Program-made: the position numbers and the translations under genes
DNA from: Cytobacillus luteolus
GTDB taxonomy: Bacteria > Bacillota > Bacilli > Bacillales > Bacillaceae_L
DNA: 64,000 nucleotides
Assembly (NCBI RefSeq): GCF_017873715.1
Contig: NZ_JAGGKM010000003.1
Location: 62,001-126,000, forward strand
Direction of reading: 5' to 3'
In this document: positions 9,403-17,961 of the stretch, piece after piece
How positions within the stretch are numbered: position 1 is the stretch's first letter
How the letters are laid out: the number at the start of each line of letters is the position of its first letter
Notes under the pieces: model-generated
Database searches by the model: none
The model's input: the letters and a program-made list of their open reading frames with translations, nothing else
What the model was told of the DNA's origin: nothing

Positions 9403-10643
9403 ATAAGAAAGATTCATTTTTAAGAATATATCACTATACGCTGGAAACGTATTTATTTTATATTTTCTTATTTATTTTTTATCTGTTTGTAGATACTTTA
9501 CCACCGACTGGTGCTTTTCTAGTAATGTTAGGCTTAGGTGGGATTCTGGTTTTTTTTATCTTTTTAAAGTCCAAAAAACAGTCAAAACTAACCTTTCTAC
9601 TCGCAGCCGCGATTATTATTTTACTAGGATATGTCCTTCAAATTCCCTATGGACCGCTATTATTTATGGCTGGTTTTATGCTATGGCGCATTCCGACTCT
9701 CGTAAATGAAGCGGATCGTCAGAATGAGGCGAAGGTCTTAGGTGTAGTATTCTGTTTAGGTGTTTCATACTTTATTACGGCGTCGATTACTGAATACCCA
9801 TATAAAAATCTAATCCTTATCTTAGTAGCTATTCATTTTATATTATTAATTGTAGGCCGTTTTATGAAGACATTACTAGTTTCTTCATTTGCAAATGGAG
9901 ATGTGAGAAAAAAACAAACAACTTGGTTAGTTAAAATGCTAGGTATAGCATTAGGCGGTATAGCCGTGCTTACAATTGCTTTACCAGGGATTAAATGGTC
10001 TTTCTTTTTTCTTTTAAAATCAATTTTTATCGTATTGAGTATCCCGTTCATGCCTCTACTCTATTGGCTATTAAGTCTTGACTTTTTACAAGATGCTTAT
10101 AATAAAGTTAATCAGACTCCTGCGGGGGAAGAAGATCCTGTTCTACAGGAACTAATGGAGGACCTCGGAAACCGAGAACCACTCGATTTGTCAACACTGT
10201 GGGCATTCTTAACAGTGACTATTGCAGCCATTGCATTTTATCTGATCTGGAAGAAATACAGAAATCTTGTAAAACGCGAAAACCCTGGAGATGAATCATT
10301 AATCATTAGGACAACGGTAACTGATTTGATGAAGCCTGGACAATCTAATTTTAAAAGAAAGCAGAAGCCACCTAAGGATCTGGTTAGAAAACTTTTTTAT
10401 GAACTAGAAAAAGTAGGAGCAAAGAAAAAAAGGGGTAGGAAACCATCTGAGACTGCTGAACAATGGTTTAATCGCGTGAATTTTAATGAATATGAGGATG
10501 TATTAAAAGACTATCAAAAAGTACGCTATGCTGAAGTCGCCTTGAGTAAGGAAGAAGAGGAAAGATATGCTCAGCTCATAACAGATCTAAAGCATAAGAT
10601 GATTGAAGTGGACAAAGTTAATATGCGGCAGGAGGATGTATAA
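9399..10643 (+). CDS. Multi-pass membrane protein, DUF4129-like C terminus
   Basis: 414 residues. About seven or eight hydrophobic segments occupy roughly residues 15-230 and another lies near 265-285. The cytosolic tail contains DLVRKLFYELEKVG followed by a GRKPSETAEQWFNRV stretch, which resembles the conserved end of DUF4129 proteins found with DUF58/MoxR/transglutaminase clusters. No transglutaminase core (Cys-His-Asp) was seen. It overlaps the DUF58 gene start-to-stop and ends directly against the ribonuclease Z start, so the three genes probably share one transcript. Confidence 0.65.
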   Translation: MNKKDSFLRIYHYTLETYLFYIFLFIFYLFVDTLPPTGAFLVMLGLGGILVFFIFLKSKKQSKLTFLLAAAIIILLGYVLQIPYGPLLFMAGFMLWRIPTLVNEADRQNEAKVLGVVFCLGVSYFITASITEYPYKNLILILVAIHFILLIVGRFMKTLLVSSFANGDVRKKQTTWLVKMLGIALGGIAVLTIALPGIKWSFFFLLKSIFIVLSIPFMPLLYWLLSLDFLQDAYNKVNQTPAGEEDPVLQELMEDLGNREPLDLSTLWAFLTVTIAAIAFYLIWKKYRNLVKRENPGDESLIIRTTVTDLMKPGQSNFKRKQKPPKDLVRKLFYELEKVGAKKKRGRKPSETAEQWFNRVNFNEYEDVLKDYQKVRYAEVALSKEEEERYAQLITDLKHKMIEVDKVNMRQEDV

Positions 10644-11567
10644 GTGGAAATCGTGTTTTTAGGAACAGGTGCTGGGGTTCCTGCAAAAGAGCGGAATGTA
10701 ACGTCTATTGCTGTACAATTGGTAGAAGAACGAGGGGCCACTTGGTTGTTTGATTGTGGTGAAGCGACGCAACACCAAATATTACACACATCCATTCGAC
10801 CAAGAAGAATCGAGAAAATATTCATCACTCATTTACATGGAGATCATATTTTTGGTTTGCCCGGTTTGTTAGGAAGCCGGTCATTTCAAGGAGGAGACTC
10901 TCTGTTAACCATATATGGTCCAAAAGGAATTAAGGAGTTTATCGATGTCTCTTTGCGGGTCAGTTCTACACATCTAAGATATCCTATCGAGGTTGTTGAG
11001 ATTGAAGAAGGTCTAATCTTCGAGGATGAACAATTTAGTGTACGCGCTGCAAAATTGGAGCATGGTATAACTTCATACGGCTATCGTATTGTTGAAAAAG
11101 ATCTCCCTGGAACTTTACTAGTTGATAAGTTGAAGGTCGAAAATGTGTCTCCAGGCCCAATTTTTCAAAGACTCAAGGCAGGAGAAACTGTTGAGCTTGA
11201 AGATGGAAGAAAATTAGATGGTAAAGAATTTGTAGGACCTCCACAAAAAGGAAGAATTATTACGATTTTAGGTGATACGAGAGAATGTCAGAATAGCATT
11301 ACCTTATCTGAAGACGCAGATCTATTAGTTCATGAAGCAACTTTTAGTGGAGAGGAAATAGAGTTAGCACATGATTATTTCCATTCAACAACAAAGCAAG
11401 CAGCTACAATCGCATCAAAGGCAAGGGTTAAGAGCCTTATCTTGACACACATTAGCTCAAGATATCAAAGAGAATCCAGTAGTCAGCTATTAAGTGAAGC
11501 AAAGGCTATTTTTGAAAATTCATATCTTGCCCAAGATTTTATGAGGTATAGTTTGCCTAGAGTGTAA
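10644..11567 (+). CDS. rnz: Ribonuclease Z
   Basis: 307 residues, the normal short-form length. It removes the 3' trailer from tRNA precursors that lack an encoded CCA. The metallo-beta-lactamase motif [13 protein letters not shown] (about residues 62-74) carries the HxHxDH zinc ligands. Further ligands lie in the LGDTREC, HEATF and LTHISSRY segments. The flexible-arm region is around residues 150-190. The GTG start directly follows the upstream stop with GGAGGA 7 nt before it. Position beside zwf/gndA matches B. subtilis yqjK. Confidence 0.97.
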   Translation: MEIVFLGTGAGVPAKERNVTSIAVQLVEERGATWLFDCGEATQHQILHTSIRPRRIEKIFITHLHGDHIFGLPGLLGSRSFQGGDSLLTIYGPKGIKEFIDVSLRVSSTHLRYPIEVVEIEEGLIFEDEQFSVRAAKLEHGITSYGYRIVEKDLPGTLLVDKLKVENVSPGPIFQRLKAGETVELEDGRKLDGKEFVGPPQKGRIITILGDTRECQNSITLSEDADLLVHEATFSGEEIELAHDYFHSTTKQAATIASKARVKSLILTHISSRYQRESSSQLLSEAKAIFENSYLAQDFMRYSLPRV

Positions 11568-11580
11568 CGGGGGAGTAAAG

Positions 11581-12123
11581 ATGGAAAAAACACTATATTT
11601 TATTAGACATTGTTCTGCAGAAGGACAGCCATTTGAAGCAGAGTTAACTGAAGAAGGAAAAGAGCAGGCACAGCAATTAGTACGTTTTTTTGCAGATATT
11701 CCAATTGATCTTATTATTTCAAGTCCTTATGTTCGTGCAGTGCAAACCATTGAGCCGTTTGCCTCTTCAAGACATCTTAAGATTGAAACAGATGAAAGAC
11801 TAGGAGAGCGTGTTTTATCTTCAGGTGTTTTAGAGGATTGGCTTGAGAAATTGAGACTCAGTTTTGAGAATCTAGATTTATTTTTTGAAGGTGGAGAATC
11901 CTCAAGCCAGGCGATAAACAGATCAAAAGAAGTAATTGATGAATTACTAATGAATGACAAACAAGATATTATTGTTGTTAGTCACGGGAACTTGACGACA
12001 TTAATGCTAAAAACATTTGATAACCAGTTTGGGTTTGAAGAATGGAGGTCAATGAGTAATCCAGATGTTTATAAGATAGTGATTCAGGGTAAAGATACTA
12101 CAGTAAAACGCATTTGGAGCTAA
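11581..12123 (+). CDS. Histidine phosphatase family protein
   Basis: 180 residues. The N-terminal LYFIRHCSAEGQP is the RHG-type motif with the phospho-accepting His near residue 9 (here RHC rather than RHG). The second catalytic His is in VVSHGNLTTLML near residue 138. These enzymes hydrolyse phosphate esters through a phosphohistidine, and the substrate cannot be told from sequence. It lies 13 bp after rnz with its own GGGGGAG ribosome site and leads into the small gene at 12135. Confidence 0.9.
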   Translation: MEKTLYFIRHCSAEGQPFEAELTEEGKEQAQQLVRFFADIPIDLIISSPYVRAVQTIEPFASSRHLKIETDERLGERVLSSGVLEDWLEKLRLSFENLDLFFEGGESSSQAINRSKEVIDELLMNDKQDIIVVSHGNLTTLMLKTFDNQFGFEEWRSMSNPDVYKIVIQGKDTTVKRIWS

Positions 12124-12134
12124 GGAGCGGTATC

Positions 12135-12413
12135 TTGGAAATTATAGCAACACAACCATACATAAAGGTAACTAGGGAAATTGAGTTTAATCAACAATGC
12201 TTTAGGGAGGAAGAGCAGAAGCTTGTATTATATGAAAATGTAGTAGTAAGTAGTTCACATACTTTTACTCTTCCAGAAGTATTTGATGTCTCATATAAGA
12301 AGCTTTCTGAGAATGATGGCTTTTTATATCTTCATACGAATCAAGGATTATTTTCTTTTTATACAAAAAAAGATCCTTCTTCTTTTATCGCAGAGTATAA
12401 GAAATTAAAATAA
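12135..12413 (+). CDS. Conserved-looking small protein of unknown function
   Basis: About 92 residues, TTG start at 12135 with AAGGAG 7 nt upstream, just after the phosphatase stop. An alternative TTG at 12114 inside the preceding gene has no ribosome site. The protein is predicted soluble and beta-rich: a hydrophobic/charged alternation through residues 10-75 (KLVLYENVVVSSSHTF, LYLHTNQGLFSFYTKKD) ends in a short helix. This pattern would suit a small PH-like or YcxB-type fold, but no family is recognised. Codon use and position argue for a real gene in the rnz transcript. Confidence 0.65.
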   Translation: MEIIATQPYIKVTREIEFNQQCFREEEQKLVLYENVVVSSSHTFTLPEVFDVSYKKLSENDGFLYLHTNQGLFSFYTKKDPSSFIAEYKKLK

Positions 12414-12435
12414 TAGAAACTTAGGGGATGATCTC

Positions 12436-13185
12436 ATGAACGATGTTCTACATACAATTCTAAACCATCGGTCGATTCGCAAATTTGAAGACTGCCCTCT
12501 TTCGGATGAACAAATCAAACAAATAGTTGAGTGTGCACAGGCAGCTTCAACATCTAGCTTCATTCAAGCCTATTCAATTATTGGTGTGAAAAATAGTGAA
12601 AAGAAACAGAAACTAGCTGAGCTTTCTGGAAACCAATCTTATGTTGCAGAAAGCGGTCATTTCTTTGTATTTTGTGCAGATCTGCATCGTCATGAGGTTA
12701 TTGCTAAGATGGAGAATAAAGATTTAACTAAATCCTTGGAGAGTACAGAAAAATTTATGGTTGCGTTAATCGACGCTGCGCTAGCATCTCAAAATGCAGT
12801 GTTGGCTGCTGAATCCATGGGACTTGGAGCTTGTTATATCGGTGGTCTTAGAAATAATCTTGAAGAAGTAAGTTCTCTACTAAACACTCCAAACTACGTT
12901 ATTCCACTGTTTGGAATAGCCGTTGGATACCCAGCCCAACAACCTGACCAAAAGCCAAGACTACCATTTGATCATGTATATCATGAAGACACGTATCAAC
13001 AGGATTCAAATATATACCTACAACAATTAGAAGAATATAATGAGTTGATTTCAGCTTATTATACGGAAAGAACAAACGGTAAACGCTCAGACACATGGAC
13101 TGGTCAAATGTCTAAAATGTTAAGTAACCCATCTCGTTTGTATATGAAAGACTTTGTAAATAGCAAAGGATTATTAAAAGATTAG
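12436..13185 (+). CDS. NADPH-dependent FMN nitroreductase (NfrA/NfsA family)
   Basis: 249 residues, the usual length for oxygen-insensitive nitroreductases. The N-terminal HRSIRKFEDCPLSDEQI and AASTSSFIQAYSI segments bind FMN. The GLGACYIGGLRNN and YPAQQPDQKPRLPFDHVYHED segments are typical of NfsA/NfrA1. It reduces nitroaromatics, quinones or FMN with NADPH. GGGGATG precedes the ATG. It lies tail-to-tail with the hypothetical gene at 13186, their stop codons being adjacent with no terminator between them. Confidence 0.92.
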   Translation: MNDVLHTILNHRSIRKFEDCPLSDEQIKQIVECAQAASTSSFIQAYSIIGVKNSEKKQKLAELSGNQSYVAESGHFFVFCADLHRHEVIAKMENKDLTKSLESTEKFMVALIDAALASQNAVLAAESMGLGACYIGGLRNNLEEVSSLLNTPNYVIPLFGIAVGYPAQQPDQKPRLPFDHVYHEDTYQQDSNIYLQQLEEYNELISAYYTERTNGKRSDTWTGQMSKMLSNPSRLYMKDFVNSKGLLKD

Positions 13186-13566
13186 TTAAGAATTATTATA
13201 TACAGCATCATATGAATTTTCACCAGCATGAACAGATAAAAGTGTATCAGCATAACCTACGAGACGATTAACAGTTTCTTCAGAAATTGCATAAACGAGT
13301 TGATGCAAATCAGGGTTATGAAGCTCTAAGGCATCATAAATAATCGTAGTATTTATATGAATTTCTTTATTCCCATATAGGTTATAATGTACAATCGCTT
13401 TTCCAGCAGCACCACCGGTCCTAGGGTCGGTATAGGAAGGAAGAAAGATGTACCATTCTTCTGCAGAAGCTGAACGGAAGTTTTTTGTAAAAGACATGCC
13501 ATTGATTTCGGTTTGAATTCTTTTGCTTTTCTCTTCACTCATAGCATTGACTAGATTTTCAGTCAT
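13186..13566 (-). CDS. Hypothetical protein
   Basis: About 126 residues, not recognised. The ATG at 13566 is preced by GGAG at about 10 nt and is preferred over a 13620 ATG, which lacks a ribosome site. The protein is soluble and acidic. It has a Ser/Thr-rich middle (WYIFLPSYTDPRTGGAAGKAI) and a helical C-terminal half (HQLVYAISEETVNRLVGYAD). No signal peptide, membrane segment or cysteine motif is seen. It has its own promoterless-looking 135-bp upstream gap shared with the divergent YciI gene. Confidence 0.6.
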   Translation of the reverse strand: MTENLVNAMSEEKSKRIQTEINGMSFTKNFRSASAEEWYIFLPSYTDPRTGGAAGKAIVHYNLYGNKEIHINTTIIYDALELHNPDLHQLVYAISEETVNRLVGYADTLLSVHAGENSYDAVYNNS

Positions 13567-13700
13567 AAAAAACCAACTCCAATCCCAATTTGATGTTAGT
13601 TTCCCAAGAAATATATTCAAATATGCCGTTGGAATTGGTAGGAAATCACTGACTGAAGATCGAAATTAATATGAATCAGTAGATAAAGGGTGAAGAGAGC

Positions 13701-14006
13701 ATGGAGAAAATGCAGTTTTTGTATCAACTAAAATTAATACCTCATTTATTAGACGAAGCAAATTGGACAGACAAAGAAAATGAGATAGTAAGTCGGCATT
13801 TCGCTACATTACAAACACATCAAAAAGAAGGAAAGTTAATCTTAGCAGGTAGAACATTAACAATGGATTCAGATGGTTTTGGTATTGTCATTCTTGAAGT
13901 AAACTCAGAGGATGAAGCGAAGCAATTAATGGACAATGACCCTGCTGTAAAAGAAGGCATTATGACAGCAAAACTCTTTCCATATAGAGTAGCTTTGCAA
14001 AGATAG
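13701..14006 (+). CDS. YciI-family protein
   Basis: 101 residues. The ferredoxin-like dimeric alpha/beta-barrel family is suggested by HFATLQTHQKEGKLILAGRT, with the conserved His near residue 33, and by the LEVNSEDEAKQLMDNDPAV segment (about 75-93), in which the final Asp-Pro is characteristic. The family includes small enzymes acting on chlorinated catechols and related compounds, but most members, including this one, have no known reaction. GAAGAGAG precedes the ATG. A strong terminator follows. Confidence 0.85.
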   Translation: MEKMQFLYQLKLIPHLLDEANWTDKENEIVSRHFATLQTHQKEGKLILAGRTLTMDSDGFGIVILEVNSEDEAKQLMDNDPAVKEGIMTAKLFPYRVALQR

Positions 14007-14016
14007 TTACAATAAT

Positions 14017-14054
14017 AAAAAGCTTCAGAGGCGTGAATTCTCTGAAGCTTTTTT
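14017..14054 (+). terminator. Terminator of the YciI gene
   Basis: AAAAAGCTTCAGAG and CTCTGAAGCTTTTTT form a perfect 14-bp stem around a 9-nt loop, with the T run on the plus strand. Confidence 0.92.
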
Positions 14055-14088
14055 ATATATCTAGTTTATTTTTGACTTTGAATCTTGC

Positions 14089-14215
14089 CCGTTCCTTTTC
14101 GCTGCAGGCACTTGCTTTCCGCGGGGAGGGATGCGAGCCTCCTCGGCTTTGCCTGTGGGGTCTCGCACTTCCCTCTACTTCCCGCAGGAGTCAAGTGCCT
14201 TCCGCTCCAATCCAC
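14089..14215 (-). repeat. Palindromic intergenic element, copy A
   Basis: About 127 bp, minus orientation relative to copies B (28653) and C (50500). Shared blocks include AGTCAAGTGCCT, CCGCGGAAAGCAAGTGCC and TGCAGNGAAAAGGAACGG, read on the other strand. The outer arms AGGCACTTG / CAAGTGCCT are perfect inverted repeats and inner arms also pair, so the element would fold into a branched hairpin. It is G+C rich compared with the surroundings and encodes nothing. It lies between the YciI terminator and the 3' end of namA. Confidence 0.9.
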
Positions 14216-14287
14216 TACTCATTTCTATCAAGGGTAGCTACAAGGCAAAGAGCTCATAATACAAGTCTAGCTGAGTTGTTAAAAATA

Positions 14288-15304
14288 TTACCATCCTCTA
14301 TCATATTGCTTCGGACTTTCAATTTCTACTCCAAGTTGTTTTGCGGCTGTTCTTGGCCAATATGGGTCACGTAGTAGTTCTCTAGCGACGAATATCAAGT
14401 CGGCTCGATTGTTACGCAAAATTTCTTCCGCTTGATTCCCTGTTGTAATTAAGCCTACAGCACCAGTAGGAATATCAGCGCCATGTTTGATTGTTTCAGC
14501 AAACCCTACTTGATACCCAGGGAAAACAGGAATGGCTGCTGGAACGACTGCACCTGAACTAACATCAATTAAATCAACACCTTGTGCCTTCATCCGCTTC
14601 GAATATTCCACATAATCTTCAGGTGTTAATCCATTTGGATCATAATCGTTTGCAGAAACACGTACAAATAATGGACCATCCCAAACCTCTTTTACAGCCT
14701 CAATTACTTCGCTTAAAAAGCGGTATCTATTATCAAAACTTCCACCGTATTCATCTTCACGTTTATTGGTTAACGGTGAAAGAAACTCGTTAATTAAATA
14801 TCCATGTGCTCCATGAAGTTCGATAATATCAAATCCTGCTTCCTTCGCTCGTCTTGCACCCTCACGGAAAGCAACAACTGTTTCCTTCACTTCTTCTGTT
14901 GTCATCTCTTTTGGTGTTTTCATTCTTTCGTTGAAGGCAATAGCTGAAGGAGCCACGATTTCTCCATCTACAGTTGCTTTACGGCCAGCATGGGCAATTT
15001 GAATTGAAGTTTTTGAACCATTTTCTTTTATCATATCTACTAATTTTTTTAGGCCTGACACATGGTCATCACTCCATATACCAAGGTCTTGAGGAGATAT
15101 TCTACCTTGTGGAGTGACCGCTGTTGCTTCAACCATAATTAATCCTACTTGGCCAACAGCACGACTTACATAGTGAGTTAAATGCCAATTTTCTACTTTA
15201 CCATCTTCATTATGTGAGGAATACATGCACATTGGGGACATTACAATTCGATTTTTCAATGTGACATTTTTTATTGTATAAGGTGAAAATAATGCAGTTT
15301 CCAT
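14288..15304 (-). CDS. namA: NADPH dehydrogenase, old yellow enzyme family (YqjM)
   Basis: 338 residues, as in B. subtilis YqjM. It is an FMN enzyme that reduces alpha,beta-unsaturated aldehydes, ketones and nitro compounds. Recognisable are [12 protein letters not shown] near the N terminus with the redox-tuning Cys of the thermophilic-like OYE class, the HAGRKA loop, [21 protein letters not shown], and the C-terminal FMN phosphate loop [20 protein letters not shown]. The ATG follows AGGAGG. The gene occupies the same relative place as yqjM. Confidence 0.97.
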   Translation of the reverse strand: METALFSPYTIKNVTLKNRIVMSPMCMYSSHNEDGKVENWHLTHYVSRAVGQVGLIMVEATAVTPQGRISPQDLGIWSDDHVSGLKKLVDMIKENGSKTSIQIAHAGRKATVDGEIVAPSAIAFNERMKTPKEMTTEEVKETVVAFREGARRAKEAGFDIIELHGAHGYLINEFLSPLTNKREDEYGGSFDNRYRFLSEVIEAVKEVWDGPLFVRVSANDYDPNGLTPEDYVEYSKRMKAQGVDLIDVSSGAVVPAAIPVFPGYQVGFAETIKHGADIPTGAVGLITTGNQAEEILRNNRADLIFVARELLRDPYWPRTAAKQLGVEIESPKQYDRGW

Positions 15305-15382
15305 TTTTAAAACCTCCTATGTACTATTTCGTTTATCTAAATAAGTATATCATTCGAACGTTTCATTCGTCATAAGTTATGC

Positions 15383-16528
15383 TTATTGACGTTTACGTAA
15401 TTCCTTCAGGCTGTATTTTGTTCCTCTCCAAACAATGCCTCCGCGCTTAAAGGTTAAAAAGCTAGCTCTTAAAATAGAGTAAATAAATAGCAAGGCTGTT
15501 AAAGGAAATACAATAAAGTGAATGAGTGAAAAAGACGTCATTCTCCTTGTTACAAGACGATACAAAAGGAATATAAGTAAGATAGTAGTTATGCTCAAAA
15601 AAAGTTGTAATGCATTGGTTGTGAACAAAGTTAAGAAAGGTAATACATGAGAAAGAAAGGTACCGATTACTGCGACAAAAATCATAGATACTCGGTAATG
15701 TAGACCTGCAAATGTGTTTTTCTCAAGACCAATAAGTGCATCCTTTAAAGTTTCATACCATGTAACCTTTACATAGGAGATACCAGTTACTACACGTTGC
15801 CTTAAACCATTTGCCTTAATCTGATAACCTAACTGCAAGTCATCATCAGGTCTCATGGCAATCTCTTTGTGTGTGCCGATTTTTTCATAAGCTTCTCTCG
15901 ATATAAGGTTAAAGGCACCTATGCCCATTCCTATTTTTGAATGGTCTACATTTGCACGCCACGGACGCTTAAAAAAAGAAAAACCAAATAAGAAGAAGGC
16001 GATAAATGCCTGGAGCCAAAATCCTTTTGCAAAAAGATTAGGTGAAATTGTTAGATGATCCACGTTTTGTTTCTGGATGAAATAAAGAGCTTTGCTTAGG
16101 GTTTCAGGGTGAAAAATAACATCTGCATCTGTAAATAATAAGTATTTTCCTTTTGATTGTTGATACCCTTGATACAATGCATGATTTTTCCCTAGCCATC
16201 CTTGTGGGAGTTTTTTGATATGAATAACCTTTAATTGCAGATTTTCCTTTGTTAGATTGTCTAATAGTTGGCCTGTGTTATCTGACGAACGATCGTTTAC
16301 GGCAATCCATTCAATAGCTGAGTATTTCTGCCTGAATAAAGACTGAAGACTTTCTACTATTGCTGCCTCTTCGTCACGGGCAGCGACAATAACTGATACA
16401 AGTGGACCAAAGTGGGTATCTATATCAATATTTTCTAAACGTGCTATTGTGCGATAACCAATGACAGCCTCAAGTAGCAGTGCAGCCCAAAACAACACAT
16501 TTAATATCAATAACGTCGTAATGATCAT
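15383..16528 (-). CDS. Membrane glycosyltransferase, family 2
   Basis: 381 residues. An N-terminal membrane segment (about 3-24) precedes a GT-A catalytic domain: VSVIVAARDEEAAI, AVNDRSSDNTGQLL, the metal-binding DAD in YLLFTDADVIF near residue 135, and RPDDDLQLGYQIK near 225. Three or four membrane segments follow (about 275-365). It resembles the CrtQ-type glycosyltransferases that act on lipid or carotenoid carboxylates, but no carotenoid genes are present here, so the acceptor is unknown. Not part of the B. subtilis arrangement as remembered. Confidence 0.85.
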   Translation of the reverse strand: MIITTLLILNVLFWAALLLEAVIGYRTIARLENIDIDTHFGPLVSVIVAARDEEAAIVESLQSLFRQKYSAIEWIAVNDRSSDNTGQLLDNLTKENLQLKVIHIKKLPQGWLGKNHALYQGYQQSKGKYLLFTDADVIFHPETLSKALYFIQKQNVDHLTISPNLFAKGFWLQAFIAFFLFGFSFFKRPWRANVDHSKIGMGIGAFNLISREAYEKIGTHKEIAMRPDDDLQLGYQIKANGLRQRVVTGISYVKVTWYETLKDALIGLEKNTFAGLHYRVSMIFVAVIGTFLSHVLPFLTLFTTNALQLFLSITTILLIFLLYRLVTRRMTSFSLIHFIVFPLTALLFIYSILRASFLTFKRGGIVWRGTKYSLKELRKRQ

Positions 16529-16616
16529 GTTGAACCTTCCTTTATTTCTTCATTCCTTATATAGTACCCTAAAAGTATTAAGTGGTATTAATGATGTGGA
16601 CTATTCATTCATTTAG

Positions 16617-16646
16617 AAAAAGGTAGTTAAATTGTAACTACCTTTC
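16617..16646 (-). terminator. Terminator of proI
   Basis: On the minus strand AAAGGTAGTTAC and AACTACCTTTTT form a 10-bp stem with a short AT loop and a T run just past the proI stop. Confidence 0.8.
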
Positions 16647-16651
16647 TTAGA

Positions 16652-17473
16652 TTATAGAGATGAACCCAGCTCTGTCGACCTTGCCGTTGCACGCTTAATG
16701 CATGAAACCATCGCATCCTGATAGTTAAATTCCTCAAGAACTTTTATTCCTGCTTCGGTTGTTCCACCTGGGCTGGTAACTTCTTTTCGTAAAGTAGAAG
16801 GCTGTTTAGTAGAGGACTTCAGCATTTCTGCTGCTCCGATAATAGTCTGTAAGATCAAGTCTTTTGCAACCTCTTGTTCTAAACCAACCTCAGAGGCTGC
16901 TCTTTCCATTGCTTCGACAAGATAGTAGACATAGGCAGGACCACTCCCAGATAATCCTGTAACTGCATGTAAATCTTGTTCTTCAACAGTCGTAACAATA
17001 CCAACTGTTTCAAAAAGTGTTTTCGCAATTTCTAGATGCTCACTCTTAGCAAATTCTCCTTTAGAAAGAGCGGTTGCGGACTTGCCTATGGTTGCAGATG
17101 TATTTGGCATGGCACGAATGACAGCTACATTTTTGCCAATAAGCGATGTTATCTTACTTGTTGATATCCCTGCTAGTACTGAAATAACTAAGTGATTATC
17201 ATGTATATATGGTGCTATTTTTTTAACTCCATCTGTAATGTCTTTAGGTTTCATCGCTAGAATAATGATTGTAGCTTGTTCAATTACCCCCTTTAAATCA
17301 TAGGTAGTATTTACGTTGTAACGTTTATTTAAATTCATAAGTCTTTCTTGATCGGAGCGATTTGTAATAGTGATTTGACTCGGTACAAATAGTCCCTCCT
17401 GTAACATTCCAGACATGAGTGCTTCAGCCATTGAACCAGCACCGACAAACGAAATTCGTTGTTTGTATTCCAC
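16652..17473 (-). CDS. proI: Pyrroline-5-carboxylate reductase
   Basis: About 273 residues. It reduces 1-pyrroline-5-carboxylate to proline with NAD(P)H. The N-terminal Rossmann motif ISFVGAGSMAEALMSG, the AMPNTSATIGKSATALS segment and the C-terminal signature LRKEVTSPGGTTEAGIKVLE (about 223-242) are diagnostic. A GTG at 17473 lies 7 nt after GGAGGG. An upstream in-frame ATG at 17488 overlaps that ribosome site and is rejected. Expression is expected to be controlled by the proline T-box directly upstream. Name follows B. subtilis yqjO/proI by position. Confidence 0.95.
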   Translation of the reverse strand: MEYKQRISFVGAGSMAEALMSGMLQEGLFVPSQITITNRSDQERLMNLNKRYNVNTTYDLKGVIEQATIIILAMKPKDITDGVKKIAPYIHDNHLVISVLAGISTSKITSLIGKNVAVIRAMPNTSATIGKSATALSKGEFAKSEHLEIAKTLFETVGIVTTVEEQDLHAVTGLSGSGPAYVYYLVEAMERAASEVGLEQEVAKDLILQTIIGAAEMLKSSTKQPSTLRKEVTSPGGTTEAGIKVLEEFNYQDAMVSCIKRATARSTELGSSL

Positions 17474-17504
17474 TTTACATCCCTCCATAGTTTAAATTGA
17501 AAAA

Positions 17505-17755
17505 TAAAAAAGACCTGATCCATCCTAATAAAAGGACGGAACAGATCTTATTTTCCGCGGTACCACCTTAGTTGGTATTCGATTAAATCAAAATACCCTC
17601 TTTATACACCCGTATCGTGGGGGACGGTTAGGTTTGCCTAACAGCTCCTAGGTAGGTTCAACTAAGTAGTGGGCCATGAAATCTTTCAGCCGGTGGATTT
17701 CACTCTCTTCTTGCCATACGTAATTTACTAATCCTATTCTTCGCGCAATCAATAT
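17505..17755 (-). promoter_or_regulatory. T-box leader (proline specifier) of proI
   Basis: The minus strand carries the invariant T-box AAGGTGGTACCGCGG (rc of 17555-17569). It is followed by a terminator helix (about 17507-17550) ending in a T run. The upstream stem I region contains GTTGAACCTACC, where CCU at 17654-17656 followed by A fits the specifier loop and reads proline, as expected for proI. Uncharged tRNA-Pro would pair with CCU and with the T-box bulge, favouring the antiterminator. Codon assignment is by eye. Confidence 0.93.
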
Positions 17756-17767
17756 AATTTGTAAGTC

Positions 17768-17797
17768 ATTATGCAACGGGACAACCCTCTATGTCAA
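17768..17797 (-). promoter_or_regulatory. Sigma-A promoter of the proI T-box transcript
   Basis: On the minus strand TTGACA (17797-17792) and CATAAT (17773-17768) are separated by 18 bp, so transcription starts just before the T-box leader. Confidence 0.75.
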
Positions 17798-17961
17798 GTG
17801 CAACTTTTAATAGGAAAAATAGTTTGTGGGATAAGTTATTTGAATATAATGACAAAACAAGTAATAAACGGTAAACTAATATTTAGTTATTAATATAAAA
17901 AGGATTATAATGTTTCTTACTAGATCGCTTTTTATACAAATATAATTTGAGGGAGATATAT

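Noticed and set aside
14033-14374. Possible 113-residue plus-strand protein over repeat A
   Set aside because: It runs through the YciI terminator, the repeat and the 3' end of namA on the other strand. No ribosome site or family was found.
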